Part shown: one piece after another, positions 1 through 9,446 of the stretch
Layout: the number at the start of each line of letters is the position of its first letter
How positions within the stretch are numbered: position 1 is the first letter of the stretch
Source of the DNA: an uncultured Lachnospiraceae bacterium
GTDB lineage: Bacteria > Bacillota > Clostridia > Lachnospirales > Lachnospiraceae
DNA length: 64,000 bases
Assembly (NCBI GenBank): GCA_934320845.1
Contig: CAKRFU010000001.1
Location: 124,001 to 188,000, forward strand
Direction: 5' to 3'
Notes under the pieces: model-generated
What the model was told of the DNA's origin: nothing
The model's database searches: none
The model's input: only the letters and a program-made list of their open reading frames with translations
Translations under genes and position numbers: made by a program

Positions 1-657
1 TCCGATAACTATGTTTACAACTGCAAATATATTTGTCATTTTATTTGAATACTTTGTAAGTTCACTTTGCCTTGCAGCTACTGTCTTGTCTATATCATCA
101 GTATAATTTCCCGTTCCTATAACCCAGTCAAATTGTTTATAATAATATGTATAACCACGCTTTGGAGAGGCTTTGGTCTCATTCTCCTTAGGAAAATAAT
201 AATCCGTATATGCCTCTGAACTTTTTACTGATTCCTCTATCATATGCTTGACCATCTTAAAACCTTTTGAATCCTCAGTATCCATACGGTTTGTTCCCTC
301 AGTATCACTTCCAAGAAGTACGACGTTGGTTCCATCCGACTGGTCAACCCAGAAATATCCGCTGTCACCATATCTCATATCACGAATTTGGTCGGCCGCA
401 TTCTTCTTTGCTAATTCCTCCGTAAGTATACCACTTTGATACTGGTCATAATAATGTTTTGCCACGGATACTGCTGCTGAAACTTCTGATTTTATATTTT
501 CATCATAAGATTCGCGAATACTGCTCTCCATCTCCGTAACTGACTCATTGCTTATATTCTTCATGCACCTTGCTGAAAAAATCGTTCCAAACAACAGCAT
601 AATAAGAACCCCTGCCATAATAAATAACATCTTAAATTTTACCTTTATATGCTTCAT
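1..657 (-). CDS. Single-Cache-domain membrane sensor (chemoreceptor-like), 3' end beyond window
   Basis: The reading frame is open from an ATG at 657 to base 1, giving 219 residues of a protein that continues off the left edge. A GGAGG ribosome-binding site sits just upstream of the ATG. A transmembrane segment covers about residues 10-30. An extracellular region follows with the hallmarks of an sCache_2 domain: YFWVDQSDGTNVV near residue 98, a PKEN segment, and FDWVIGTGNYTDDID near residue 185. A second hydrophobic stretch starts at the edge. In this family the Cache domain senses small extracellular ligands, and the missing cytoplasmic part is usually HAMP plus an MCP signalling domain, sometimes a kinase or GGDEF domain. 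The output domain cannot be determined here. Confidence 0.85.
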   Translation of the reverse strand, partial: MKHIKVKFKMLFIMAGVLIMLLFGTIFSARCMKNISNESVTEMESSIRESYDENIKSEVSAAVSVAKHYYDQYQSGILTEELAKKNAADQIRDMRYGDSGYFWVDQSDGTNVVLLGSDTEGTNRMDTEDSKGFKMVKHMIEESVKSSEAYTDYYFPKENETKASPKRGYTYYYKQFDWVIGTGNYTDDIDKTVAARQSELTKYSNKMTNIFAVVNIVIG

Positions 658-784
658 ACTCCAACCTCCACTCTCTTGAATATTTTTTAAGCACATTTAG
701 TTTGTGCATTTTTAATATATTTATTATATTACTTTAGGTTTTTTTATGCAACATTTATATGATATTTTATGATGATATGTTTAA

Positions 785-2344
785 TTATACAAGTTTTACA
801 AACACTGCTGTCTTTCCTGAAACTTTAACAACTTTTCCGTCACTCTCTGCGTTTCCACCAAAACGATAGATTTCTTCTCCGAACTTTCCGTCAAAATCAA
901 ATGTAACATCTTTTGCTGAAGGATTTATCACTACAAGTATTTTTTCATCCTCACTGCTTCTTACATACGCAAGCGGATAAGTATCTTTCTTTGCAGCTAC
1001 AAATTCTATCTCACCTTTACTTAAAAGAGCCGCATGCTCTTTTCTGATTTTTATAAGCTTCTTTATCTCATTGTAGAGTGAATTTTCATCTGCTGCCTGA
1101 TTTTTAACAGTCGGACGATTTTCATCACTGTCCTGTGCAACATAAAGCAATTCTTTCTTTGCACTGCTGAATCCCGCATTTACGCTGTCATCCCACTGCA
1201 TAGGTGTTCTTGAACCTGTTCTTCCATATCCGCCTTCTACAGATGTCAATCCCTCAACATATTTCATTCCAATCTCATCACCGTAATATATGAACGGTGC
1301 ACCCGGCATTGATAAGAGGAATGCAAAAGCTATCTTAAGCTCATCACCCTTAATTTCCTGCGAAAGTCGTCCCATATCGTGATTTCCTGAAGGAATACAC
1401 ATAAGACCTTTTTTTTCTGACTTCTCATAATTATCAATATATTTTTCTACAAAAGCTGACACATCGCCCTTTCCTCTTGAAGAAAAGAACGGTTCTTCAC
1501 AACGGAACAAATCATTGTAATGGGATGGACCGAAATGAAGTAAGAAATCCATATGAAAACCACCCTGAAGCGATTTGTCAGGCTCTCCCCACTCTGAAAC
1601 CATCGCAGCATCCGGAAATTCCCTGTCAAGAAACTCTCTGACATTCTGCCAGAGTTTTATAGTTCCCTTCCCGTCTTCATCATTTTTTACAAGCGAACCT
1701 GCCATGTCTACTCTGAAACCGTCTGCACCCATCTGAAGCCAGAAACGCATAACATCTTTCATCGCTTCAAGTGTTGCTTTCGGTCCCTCATCATCCATCG
1801 CCTGCTGCCAAGGACGCTCCGGTTTATAATATCCATAATTCAACGCCGGCTGGTGTGAGAAAAAGTTGACTGCACATGAACCGTCTCTATCCGAAATTCC
1901 TCTTATGCATCCCATTCCCTCCGGTGATTCCCATATATTGTCTGTCCAGACATATCTGTCCGTAAATTCGTTCTTCTCAGCTTTTATCGACTGCTTAAAC
2001 CACTCATGCTGTACAGAAGTATGTCCCGGAACAAGGTCAAGAAGAATATGCATATCTCTCTTGTGTGCCTCTCTGAAAAGATTTGCAAGATCCTCATTTG
2101 TACCATATCTAGGTGCAACCGTGTAATAATCTTCAACATCATAACCCGCATCACCGAAAGGTGACTTGAAACATGGATTTATCCAGATAGCATTACATCC
2201 AAGTTCTTTTATGTAGTCGAGTTTCTCCGTAATACCATTTATGTCACCTATACCATCTGCATTTGTATCATTAAATGACTGCGGATAGATTTCATAAAAA
2301 ACTGCATTGTCAAGCCACTTTGGTCCTTTTGCCGTATTGTTCAT
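785..2344 (-). CDS. GH13 alpha-glucosidase / alpha-amylase family enzyme
   Basis: This 519-residue protein hydrolyses or transfers alpha-glucosyl linkages. It has no signal peptide, so it probably acts in the cytoplasm on imported malto- or isomalto-oligosaccharides. The (beta/alpha)8 GH13 motifs are intact. The nucleophile Asp213 lies in GFRVDMAG, the acid/base Glu251 in VSEWGEPD, and the third catalytic Asp323 in SGNHDMGR. The small C-terminal beta domain is present and the length is normal for oligo-1,6-glucosidase-like enzymes. The ATG follows AGGAGG with good spacing. The gene is transcribed away from the AraC regulator at 2491 across a 146-bp shared promoter region, so that regulator probably controls it. 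The exact substrate cannot be read from the sequence. Confidence 0.9.
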   Translation of the reverse strand: MNNTAKGPKWLDNAVFYEIYPQSFNDTNADGIGDINGITEKLDYIKELGCNAIWINPCFKSPFGDAGYDVEDYYTVAPRYGTNEDLANLFREAHKRDMHILLDLVPGHTSVQHEWFKQSIKAEKNEFTDRYVWTDNIWESPEGMGCIRGISDRDGSCAVNFFSHQPALNYGYYKPERPWQQAMDDEGPKATLEAMKDVMRFWLQMGADGFRVDMAGSLVKNDEDGKGTIKLWQNVREFLDREFPDAAMVSEWGEPDKSLQGGFHMDFLLHFGPSHYNDLFRCEEPFFSSRGKGDVSAFVEKYIDNYEKSEKKGLMCIPSGNHDMGRLSQEIKGDELKIAFAFLLSMPGAPFIYYGDEIGMKYVEGLTSVEGGYGRTGSRTPMQWDDSVNAGFSSAKKELLYVAQDSDENRPTVKNQAADENSLYNEIKKLIKIRKEHAALLSKGEIEFVAAKKDTYPLAYVRSSEDEKILVVINPSAKDVTFDFDGKFGEEIYRFGGNAESDGKVVKVSGKTAVFVKLV

Positions 2345-2490
2345 TTTTAATCCTCCTGATATTATTTTTGACTTCCTGTTAAATTAACAATATAATAATA
2401 TTTAATGTAACGTAAATTCTAGCAAAAAAGTTTTGAAAACTAATACTATACTATTGTACTTTGACGGATTGTATTTAAACGAGGAATAAC

Positions 2491-3333
2491 ATGGCCAAAA
2501 AAAATATACTCAAAGAAAACAGGCATCACAGCAATGCTCTCATACCATTCAGCTATTATAAAAGTTCTATCCCCGAACTCTTTCCGTTTGTTCCCATGCA
2601 CAGCCACTCTGAGTGGGAACTCAATTTCATTACCGACGGTGAAGGATTTTTTATTACCGATAAACAAAAAATAAAAGCATGTGCAGGAGACATTGTTCTG
2701 TTTTTCCCACACATGCTGCACGCTATTGAAACCGATACTAAAATCATTTATGATACTGTAGTTTTTAATACTGATATGCTTGGAAACACAAACGACCGCT
2801 GTTTTTCGCAGATACTTTCCCCGATGTGCAGTCTCTCCGCCGAACTTTTACACATTACGGATAAAAATAATTATTATGAAGAGATGCACTGCTGTGCCGC
2901 AAATGTTGTAGACTGTGCAATACAAAATTCTCCACAGTCAGACCTTCTCATGAAAGGTGAACTTTCACGTTTTTTATGGTATGCACTTTCAGGCAATTCA
3001 ATAAAATTTATTAAAAATCAGACCGGCAGCAATGAAATCCGTCAAATTCTCTACTATATAAATGAGCATTACAACGAACCTCTTACAATAGAATTTCTTG
3101 CGGCAAAAACACATCTGAGCAAAAGCTGGTTTATGCGTAAATTTCATGACACGGTAGGTGTCGGTGCTATTGAATATATAAATAAACTCCGCATACAAAA
3201 AGTATGCGAAATGCTTCTTGACGGCAGTAAAATAGCAGATGCCGCTTTTGAGTGCGGTTTTCAAAATCTTTCAAACTTTAACAGGCTTTTTAAGGCTATG
3301 GTTGGCTGTACACCGAGGGAATATACACGTTAA
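2491..3333 (+). CDS. AraC-family transcriptional regulator with cupin sensor
   Basis: This 280-residue regulator has two parts. The N-terminal AraC-type cupin (about residues 20-110) has a histidine-rich strand, PMHSHSEWELNFITDGEG. The C-terminal part holds two helix-turn-helix motifs (about residues 180-280), ending in the family signature CGFQNLSNFNRLFKAMVGCTPREY. The cupin presumably binds a sugar, and the HTH pair binds DNA. GAGG precedes the ATG at suitable spacing. The gene is divergent from the GH13 glucosidase, the usual layout for a local carbohydrate activator. A second AraC protein of similar build lies at 11953. Confidence 0.92.
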   Translation: MAKKNILKENRHHSNALIPFSYYKSSIPELFPFVPMHSHSEWELNFITDGEGFFITDKQKIKACAGDIVLFFPHMLHAIETDTKIIYDTVVFNTDMLGNTNDRCFSQILSPMCSLSAELLHITDKNNYYEEMHCCAANVVDCAIQNSPQSDLLMKGELSRFLWYALSGNSIKFIKNQTGSNEIRQILYYINEHYNEPLTIEFLAAKTHLSKSWFMRKFHDTVGVGAIEYINKLRIQKVCEMLLDGSKIADAAFECGFQNLSNFNRLFKAMVGCTPREYTR

Positions 3334-3382
3334 AACTGTCAGCCTGATATTTTAATTCTGCTTTTTTATCACTGTCCTTTTG

Positions 3383-5455
3383 TCAACCGTTTAAAACACC
3401 ATGTTCCCTCAAAATCTTTTCAATATCTGTTCCTTCAATCTTCTTTAAAATCACATTTTTTACCATATTGACAGGCTTTGGAAGATTCATATCAAGCGGC
3501 GATTTTCCATCCATAAGCCTTACCGAGCTCTCAACCAAATCTCTTACATCATATGTGCTTCCCCATACTTCCGGTACTGCCCTGTCTACTTTACATAATC
3601 CATAGACAGCCTCCATTGCCGTTCTAACTGAGTATTCCGTTGTAAAAATAGTATCTCTCGGTGTTTCTGCAAATTGTCCCAAAAAAGCTGCATTGACACT
3701 TCCATCAGGAATAACATCAGGTCTGTCACCTTTTCTTCTTGGCATAAAAAATGCCGTTATATAAGGCAGCATAGTCGGTATACAGTTCGTATGCTCTTTT
3801 GCAAATTCATCAATTTCATTTACCGCAACTCCAATATGATAAAGCCATTCTGCCGCAATCTCCCATCCGCTGCATTCCTTCATCGGCTTCTTTATATAAT
3901 CACCTGCTGCATCCGTAAACAATCCGTAAATCCATACACATACCTCGTCTTTTTTCTGTTTTTTAAACTGCCCCTGTCTGTTTATAGTCCAGCTAAGAAG
4001 CCATGACGAATCCACACAGCTTACGATACCGCCTGTAACAACTTTTCCTGAACGAGGGTCTCTTTTACATATTTTTTCAATATACGAAATAATCTTATCA
4101 TCGGATGTCGTAAGTGTCGCTGATTCCCACTTTGACTTTTCAATATCCGAACAAAATTTCTCGGGATTTCCAAACGCTCTGTCCTGTTTTGCAATATTTT
4201 TCCAGAGACTCCAGCATCCGCTCTCCCTAATCTCTGCATTGCCGACAGGTGCATGGTAATGGTCACCGTAAATTGTACTCTCTGTACAGCTTCCGTTTGT
4301 AATAAAAACGAAATCATCCTCCGTAAGTTCAATTTTCTCTTTTTTTCCTGACACAACACACTCAATAGTCTTTGCTGTCTTTTTATTTCCTTCTATATCA
4401 AATAACACATTTGTAACCTCAGTATTAAACTCAAAAGAAACCCCGGCATTTTCAAGATATTTGAGCATAGGCATGATAAGCGATTCATACTGATTGTATC
4501 TTGTAAATTTCAATGCCGAAAAATCAGGAAGTCCCGCTATGTGATGAATAAAACGCTTGAAATAAAGTTTCATTTCCAACGCACTGTGCCAGTTCTGGAA
4601 AGCAAACATTGTTCTCCAGTAAAGCCAGAAATTAGACTCAAAAACTTCATCATCAAAAAAATCCTCGATTTTTTTATCGTATAACTCTTCATCAGCAGTA
4701 AAGAACAATTTCATAATCTCCATACATCCCTTGCGGCTAAGACCGAATTCACCTCCAAATCCCGCATCCTTTCCTCTGTTTACGGTTGCTCTGCAAAGTG
4801 AATAATTCGGGTCTTCCTTATTAAGATAATAAAACTCGTCCAAAACCGTTTCATCCTTCTTTTCCAAAGAAGGTATGCTCCTGAATAAATCCCACAGACA
4901 CTCAAAGTGTTCTTCCATCTCTCGTCCACCACGCATTATATATCCTCTTGAAGCATCATTTATACCGTCGCATGCACCCCCGGCAATATCGAGTGCTTCA
5001 AGAATATGGATATTTTTTCCGGGCATTTTTGCATCTCTTACAAGAAAACATGCTGCTGCAAGTGCACCGAGTCCGCTTCCGACAATGTATGCGGATTTTT
5101 TCTCAATTCCGTCAGGCTTTTTAGGTTTTGCAAATGCCTCATAATTACCGCTTGCATAATAAATTCCCTTACTGTTTTTTTCATGCTTCCCAAGTTCCGT
5201 ATTTTTATAATCAGAATGTTGACTGCGGCTTTTCCCATCACATTGGCATTTATCATTTCTTCTCTTTGAATTACCACGTCCCTGTGTTTCATTATCAGAA
5301 TTATTATCCTTTGCAAACTTTGCCTTATATAAAGCCGCCGCACCTGCTCCAACTGCAATAACCGAAGCTGTTTTTATAATTTTCTTATTCATATTAGCAG
5401 TCCCCATTTCTACTCTTTTTTGCATAAAGTCGTATTTTCTTTCCATACTTGTCAC
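3383..5455 (-). CDS. ohyA: Oleate hydratase (myosin-cross-reactive antigen family)
   Basis: This is an FAD-dependent fatty-acid hydratase that adds water across cis double bonds, for example oleate to 10-hydroxystearate. The dinucleotide-binding motif VGSGLGALAAACFLVRD is at about residue 126, followed by ILEALDIAGGACDG and the MRGGREMEEHFECLWDLF segment typical of the family. The total of 690 residues exceeds the usual roughly 560-650. The extra length is N-terminal: a hydrophobic segment (about residues 25-44) and a charged Asn/Ser/Lys linker, which may tether the enzyme to the membrane. The start is uncertain. The longest frame begins with GTG at 5455 without a clear ribosome-binding site, and ATGs at 5446, 5425, 5407 and 5392 are all possible. 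The gene appears monocistronic. Confidence 0.9.
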   Translation of the reverse strand: MTSMERKYDFMQKRVEMGTANMNKKIIKTASVIAVGAGAAALYKAKFAKDNNSDNETQGRGNSKRRNDKCQCDGKSRSQHSDYKNTELGKHEKNSKGIYYASGNYEAFAKPKKPDGIEKKSAYIVGSGLGALAAACFLVRDAKMPGKNIHILEALDIAGGACDGINDASRGYIMRGGREMEEHFECLWDLFRSIPSLEKKDETVLDEFYYLNKEDPNYSLCRATVNRGKDAGFGGEFGLSRKGCMEIMKLFFTADEELYDKKIEDFFDDEVFESNFWLYWRTMFAFQNWHSALEMKLYFKRFIHHIAGLPDFSALKFTRYNQYESLIMPMLKYLENAGVSFEFNTEVTNVLFDIEGNKKTAKTIECVVSGKKEKIELTEDDFVFITNGSCTESTIYGDHYHAPVGNAEIRESGCWSLWKNIAKQDRAFGNPEKFCSDIEKSKWESATLTTSDDKIISYIEKICKRDPRSGKVVTGGIVSCVDSSWLLSWTINRQGQFKKQKKDEVCVWIYGLFTDAAGDYIKKPMKECSGWEIAAEWLYHIGVAVNEIDEFAKEHTNCIPTMLPYITAFFMPRRKGDRPDVIPDGSVNAAFLGQFAETPRDTIFTTEYSVRTAMEAVYGLCKVDRAVPEVWGSTYDVRDLVESSVRLMDGKSPLDMNLPKPVNMVKNVILKKIEGTDIEKILREHGVLNG

Positions 5456-5670
5456 ATCTATACATGAATAAGTATTCCCAACAAAAAAATAAAAATTCCT
5501 GACAATTTAATTTTAATTTAAGCAAGTATAAAAATGACAAAAATAACATCTTTTTGTAATAAAAACACAAATTTTCAAATAGCTTTATCTGCTTATTCTT
5601 GTTATAATTAGTGACACTATATTTTATTATGAACTATAAATTATTCACCATTTACAGAAAGGATTTACTA

Positions 5671-8307
5671 ATGAAAAAACGCCTATCACATTTTATTTGC
5701 TGCCTTCTCACTTCTTGTATTATGTTATCTGAAACATGTACCCAGGCAGCAACCTATCAGTCAGAAGCACAAAATATATCTGCTCAGGCTGAAACTTCAA
5801 CTACAGTAAGCACTTTTGACGATTTTTTCAAAGCTTTAGGAAAATATAAACATATTATTGTAGCTAAATCATTCCAAACAGCAGCATCTTCCGATAAAAA
5901 CGGACAAACTATCCCAATAGACATTCCTGCCGACACTACTATCGAGGGCAAAGACGGTCTTACAGTCGGAATTGTCTGCCGTGGTCCTATTCAGCTAAAA
6001 GGAGATAATGTAACTTTCAAAAATTTACAGTTGCATTTTGAATCAAGCGACGCAATGGGCAGCGTTTCACAGCGTGAAATTTTTCTTGCCGGCCACAGTC
6101 TTACTTTAGATAAAGTAGATACACATTTAGAGGGTGCCGGTAACACACTTGGCGGATTTGGAAGTTCGGAAAAAGAACTTCTCCCGACAGTATACGCCGG
6201 AGGATTTTATACAAACACCGATATAGGGACCAATGCATCATTTACCGTAATTAACGCCACAAGCAAAACAGTTCTCAAAGACATTATTATGGGACATAAT
6301 GCTAATGAAAATAAGTATACTGCATATACAGGCAAAGCTTCACTTATTTTAAATGAATACACTCAGCTTCGCGGAACAATATCAACCGAGGCTTCTTCAA
6401 GTGCGTCTATATTACTGACAGGAACTACAAAACAAGGCTTTGCAGCATCTTCTATTATCGGTAACGATAATACAACACTCACTATTGATGGCTGTAATAT
6501 CACAACAAAAATGCCGGTCAGCGGAATAGGAAACATACATGTAACAAACAGCGGAACTTTTGCACCTTCCGACACATCAAACTTGAATAATATATCTGTT
6601 GATAATGGTGGTTTTCTTGACCTCACAGCTATGCCTGATGCCACTATAAACGGAAATTTCACAGGCGGAAACAGTGTACAGAACGCTAATATAATCGTTT
6701 CCCGCGACGGACATATAAATATAAACAAAACAGCAAGTGGAGTATCACAGCTTTATATTACAAGTTCGTCACAATCTTGCGCTGATACTCCTTTTGAGAA
6801 TTTTAATTATATAACTGCAAAAGGTGATTCTTCAAATGCTGAGTTTAACTTTACAGATAGGCTTTTAAAAGCCGGATACAGCCTTGTACGAAACAATACT
6901 ACATGGACATGCAAATATGATGCATCAGCAGCCAAAGATGATATTGCTTCAATTGATGTGACAGATTATCCATCTGATATTCTTATAGATAGACTGCCTG
7001 CAGATAGAAATAATATAATAGAAGAAAACTCTCCTTCTATGCATATCACTTGGAAAGACCGTAACAACACTACTTGGAATAACGATATTGCCGCACAACA
7101 TGGTTTTTGGGAGTATATGGCAGTTGTCCGCACTGATTACTGGAGTAAAGATAACAGTAACGTTAATTCAAATATCGAATATATACCCCAATTTCATTTA
7201 GATTACACCAATGAAAAATCCGGAAAATATTATCTTCTCCGCAATGGCAATATAAATATTGAAAACGGAAAATATACATTTATTTTCTTTTCAGAATCTA
7301 TTGACGATAAAGAGCTTAATACTATAAGTGATGTCAAAGCATTAAAAAACATTATCAAAGCAACAATAGAAATTAACATAACAGACGGTACTGCAACCAC
7401 AGAACCAACCACAGAACCAACTACGGAACCAACTACGGAACCAACTACGAAACCGACTACGGCTCCAACTACGGTACCAACCACGGCTCCAACTACGGTA
7501 CCAACCACGGCTCCGACTGCTACTCCAACCATGACTCCGACTTCACCGGTTCAAACTAATAAACCGTCAGGAGGCTCAGGTTCCGGTTCAAGTTCGGGCG
7601 GCAGCACACCGACCACTTCAAAACCAACTACGTCACCATATGCAAGCCCTGATGTAAAACCTACATCGTTTCCGACTAATGAACCTACGGCAACAGTAAA
7701 TCCTGCAGATACTGCCGTCCCTACTATAGTTCCAACTGCTACAGTACAACCGAATACCCCAAAACCTACTACAGCTCCAACTAAACCTGATACTACACCG
7801 ACAACGCAACCAACTGAGCCTACTACTACACCGACAACACTGCCAACAGAACCTACTACAGCTCCAACAAACAAACCTACCGCAACGCCGGCTCATAAAC
7901 ATAAAATTACTCAGGTTTTAAAAAAGGCTACATACAAAAAGAACGGTAGTATAACTTATATTTGCCAGACATGCAAAAAGGTTATTAAAAAAACTACAAT
8001 ACCTGCTTTGAAAAAAACTTCAATAAATACAATTAACTCAGGTAAAAAAAGTCTTACAATAACTTTTAATAAGCAATCAAAAAATACAAGCGGATATCAG
8101 ATTTCTTATTCTGTCAAAAAAACTTTTGCAGATGATAAAAAGAAAACAGTTGCGAATTTTAAATCCTCATCGGCAACTATCTCAGAATTAAAGCCTAACA
8201 AAAAGTATTATATAAGAATACGCACTTACAAAACCGTTAAGGTTAATGGCAAAAATGTTAAAATGTACGGAGCATGGTCTAAAACCAAGACAGCTGCTAC
8301 AAAATAA
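5671..8307 (+). CDS. Secreted surface protein: beta-helix-like region, Thr/Pro repeats, zinc-knuckle-like segment, C-terminal Fn3
   Basis: ATG 5671 is preferred because AGAAAGGA lies eight bases upstream. The frame extends up to a GTG at 5611, but that has no ribosome-binding site. The 878-residue product starts with a Sec signal peptide (MKKRLSHF, hydrophobic core, cleavage near TQAA). Residues about 30-570 consist of short Thr/Asn/Gly-rich strands that look like a parallel beta-helix, as in adhesins. Residues about 575-740 are a low-complexity wall-spanning linker of TTEP/TTAP repeats, interrupted by a Gly/Ser stretch. A short segment with HKHK and CQTC follows, then a fibronectin-III-like domain at about 785-878. 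There is no LPXTG motif or SLH repeat, so the anchoring mode is unknown. A strong terminator follows. It may be an adhesin or a glycan-binding protein. I recognise no catalytic motif. Confidence 0.8.
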   Translation: MKKRLSHFICCLLTSCIMLSETCTQAATYQSEAQNISAQAETSTTVSTFDDFFKALGKYKHIIVAKSFQTAASSDKNGQTIPIDIPADTTIEGKDGLTVGIVCRGPIQLKGDNVTFKNLQLHFESSDAMGSVSQREIFLAGHSLTLDKVDTHLEGAGNTLGGFGSSEKELLPTVYAGGFYTNTDIGTNASFTVINATSKTVLKDIIMGHNANENKYTAYTGKASLILNEYTQLRGTISTEASSSASILLTGTTKQGFAASSIIGNDNTTLTIDGCNITTKMPVSGIGNIHVTNSGTFAPSDTSNLNNISVDNGGFLDLTAMPDATINGNFTGGNSVQNANIIVSRDGHININKTASGVSQLYITSSSQSCADTPFENFNYITAKGDSSNAEFNFTDRLLKAGYSLVRNNTTWTCKYDASAAKDDIASIDVTDYPSDILIDRLPADRNNIIEENSPSMHITWKDRNNTTWNNDIAAQHGFWEYMAVVRTDYWSKDNSNVNSNIEYIPQFHLDYTNEKSGKYYLLRNGNINIENGKYTFIFFSESIDDKELNTISDVKALKNIIKATIEINITDGTATTEPTTEPTTEPTTEPTTKPTTAPTTVPTTAPTTVPTTAPTATPTMTPTSPVQTNKPSGGSGSGSSSGGSTPTTSKPTTSPYASPDVKPTSFPTNEPTATVNPADTAVPTIVPTATVQPNTPKPTTAPTKPDTTPTTQPTEPTTTPTTLPTEPTTAPTNKPTATPAHKHKITQVLKKATYKKNGSITYICQTCKKVIKKTTIPALKKTSINTINSGKKSLTITFNKQSKNTSGYQISYSVKKTFADDKKKTVANFKSSSATISELKPNKKYYIRIRTYKTVKVNGKNVKMYGAWSKTKTAATK
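7394..7545 (+). repeat. 12-bp tandem repeats encoding TTEP/TTAP linker
   Basis: Imperfect tandem units of the type ACTACGGAACCA, each encoding a Thr-Thr-X-Pro tetrapeptide, run in phase through the surface-protein gene. A second, less regular block occurs at about 7740-7890. Such coding minisatellites are prone to slippage, so the linker length probably varies between strains. Confidence 0.85.
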
Positions 8308-8328
8308 ATATTAATATACAAACGCATT

Positions 8329-8373
8329 AAAATAACCTGTCGATTTCTGCTCAAAACGACAGGTTATTTTTTT
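8329..8373 (+). terminator. Rho-independent terminator after the surface-protein gene
   Basis: The arms AAAATAACCTGTCG and CGACAGGTTATTTT pair perfectly around a 14-base loop and are followed by further T residues. The structure starts 22 bp after the stop codon at 8307. The A-run on the left arm would also let it work for the convergent gene ending at 8416. Confidence 0.92.
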
Positions 8374-8415
8374 AATTTCTGCGTCAAGGTAAACACACCG
8401 AAAATAATTCATTCC

Positions 8416-9069
8416 TTATTTTTGTTTATTATGTTTACCAAAATATATATTATAAAAAATTAAACCGGCTAACACAAAAACATCTATTCCATAAAAAATA
8501 ATTCTCTTATTTCTATTTGCTTTTATCTCTTTTAATGACAATTCTTCACTGTTATTTAATATATCCTGCCCATACTTTGTTGTATATTCCGATTTCTTAT
8601 AATCATAAGAATTGCACAATAATCCAATCCATTTATATGTAATCTTCTGTCCTCTAAGGTCTGTAAGCGTTATATATTTATCGCTAAACTTGCAATATAT
8701 TGTATTTACATCTCCTTTATCAGAATATGTCGGAAACGAAAAACTGTTTCCAAAATACACGAGTTTCTTAGTATACATTCCGGCAGGTCTAAAATAATCA
8801 ACAGGAAGCGTCAAACCACTACATGTCCAATTGTATATCATAACGTCATCACAATATACATTTAAAAACGGCATATGTTCTTTTTTATTTTTATCATAGA
8901 TATATACTCTTTTTTCATTATTATTATCTATTTTATAAAATTGTCCGTTAGCATCAAGCTGCTTGTAATAACCTATTCTTACTTTATTAGGGAACAAAAC
9001 CCATGCTGTAATAACTAATGCAACAACTATAAATACCCCTATTAAATTTATTAATGCCCTTTTTTTCAT
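8416..9069 (-). CDS. Hypothetical bitopic membrane protein
   Basis: ATG 9069 is chosen because GAGGG lies just upstream; an in-frame TTG at 9087 lacks a better site. The 217-residue product has a transmembrane helix near the N-terminus (about residues 7-25), a mostly hydrophilic extracellular region rich in Tyr, Asn and Lys, and a second helix (about 188-208). It ends in a short basic tail, KHNKQK. The layout resembles small DUF3592-like membrane proteins, but no family signature is clear and no function can be assigned. Confidence 0.65.
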   Translation of the reverse strand: MKKRALINLIGVFIVVALVITAWVLFPNKVRIGYYKQLDANGQFYKIDNNNEKRVYIYDKNKKEHMPFLNVYCDDVMIYNWTCSGLTLPVDYFRPAGMYTKKLVYFGNSFSFPTYSDKGDVNTIYCKFSDKYITLTDLRGQKITYKWIGLLCNSYDYKKSEYTTKYGQDILNNSEELSLKEIKANRNKRIIFYGIDVFVLAGLIFYNIYFGKHNKQK

Positions 9070-9446
9070 ATATCCCTCAACTCCCAATTTCCAGCCTTTT
9101 TCTCAAATCCCGTCTATTTTTCGTTCTCAATCTGCTTTATTGTTGACATAATATCAGTTTACCCAGTCAATTTCTATTGTAATTTTTCACAGATATAATT
9201 TTTAATTTTGTATATTTTTAACAGACGTCATGCAGTAAACATATTTTGTTATAAAGATAAAATATGCCTGAAACTCCTTTCTAAATCAACTCATTGATTT
9301 AAAGAAAATTTCAAGCATATCTTATACCTTTTTACACCTTACGGTGTATCTATTTAATTTTGTTCCCTTTAACTATTTTATTTAATTAACATGTTAAAAA
9401 TATGTTTTTCCATGCCTGATATACACATTTCTGCTCTGTTAATTTT
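9070..9446. other. 377-bp intergenic region with two hairpins
   Basis: This gap holds no gene. Two dyads are visible. The first is a long imperfect hairpin at 9262-9320, with ATATGC/GCATAT ends and an inner seven-base stem AAATCAA/TTGATTT. The second is TACACC-TTAC-GGTGTA at 9333-9348. Both lie downstream of the phosphorylase gene that ends at 9447, so transcript termination or 3' stabilisation is the likely role. The rest is AT-rich and would also contain the promoter of the gene starting at 9069. Confidence 0.55.

Noticed and set aside
7394..7545. Possible CRISPR array
   Set aside because: The repeats are contiguous 12-bp coding units with no spacers.
7230..7874. Val/Gly-rich open frames on the minus strand
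   Set aside because: They are antisense to the Thr/Pro repeats of the surface-protein gene. Low complexity alone keeps the frame open.
9333..9348. TACACC/GGTGTA palindrome as an operator
   Set aside because: It is downstream of glgP rather than upstream of it. A terminator or 3' structure is simpler.
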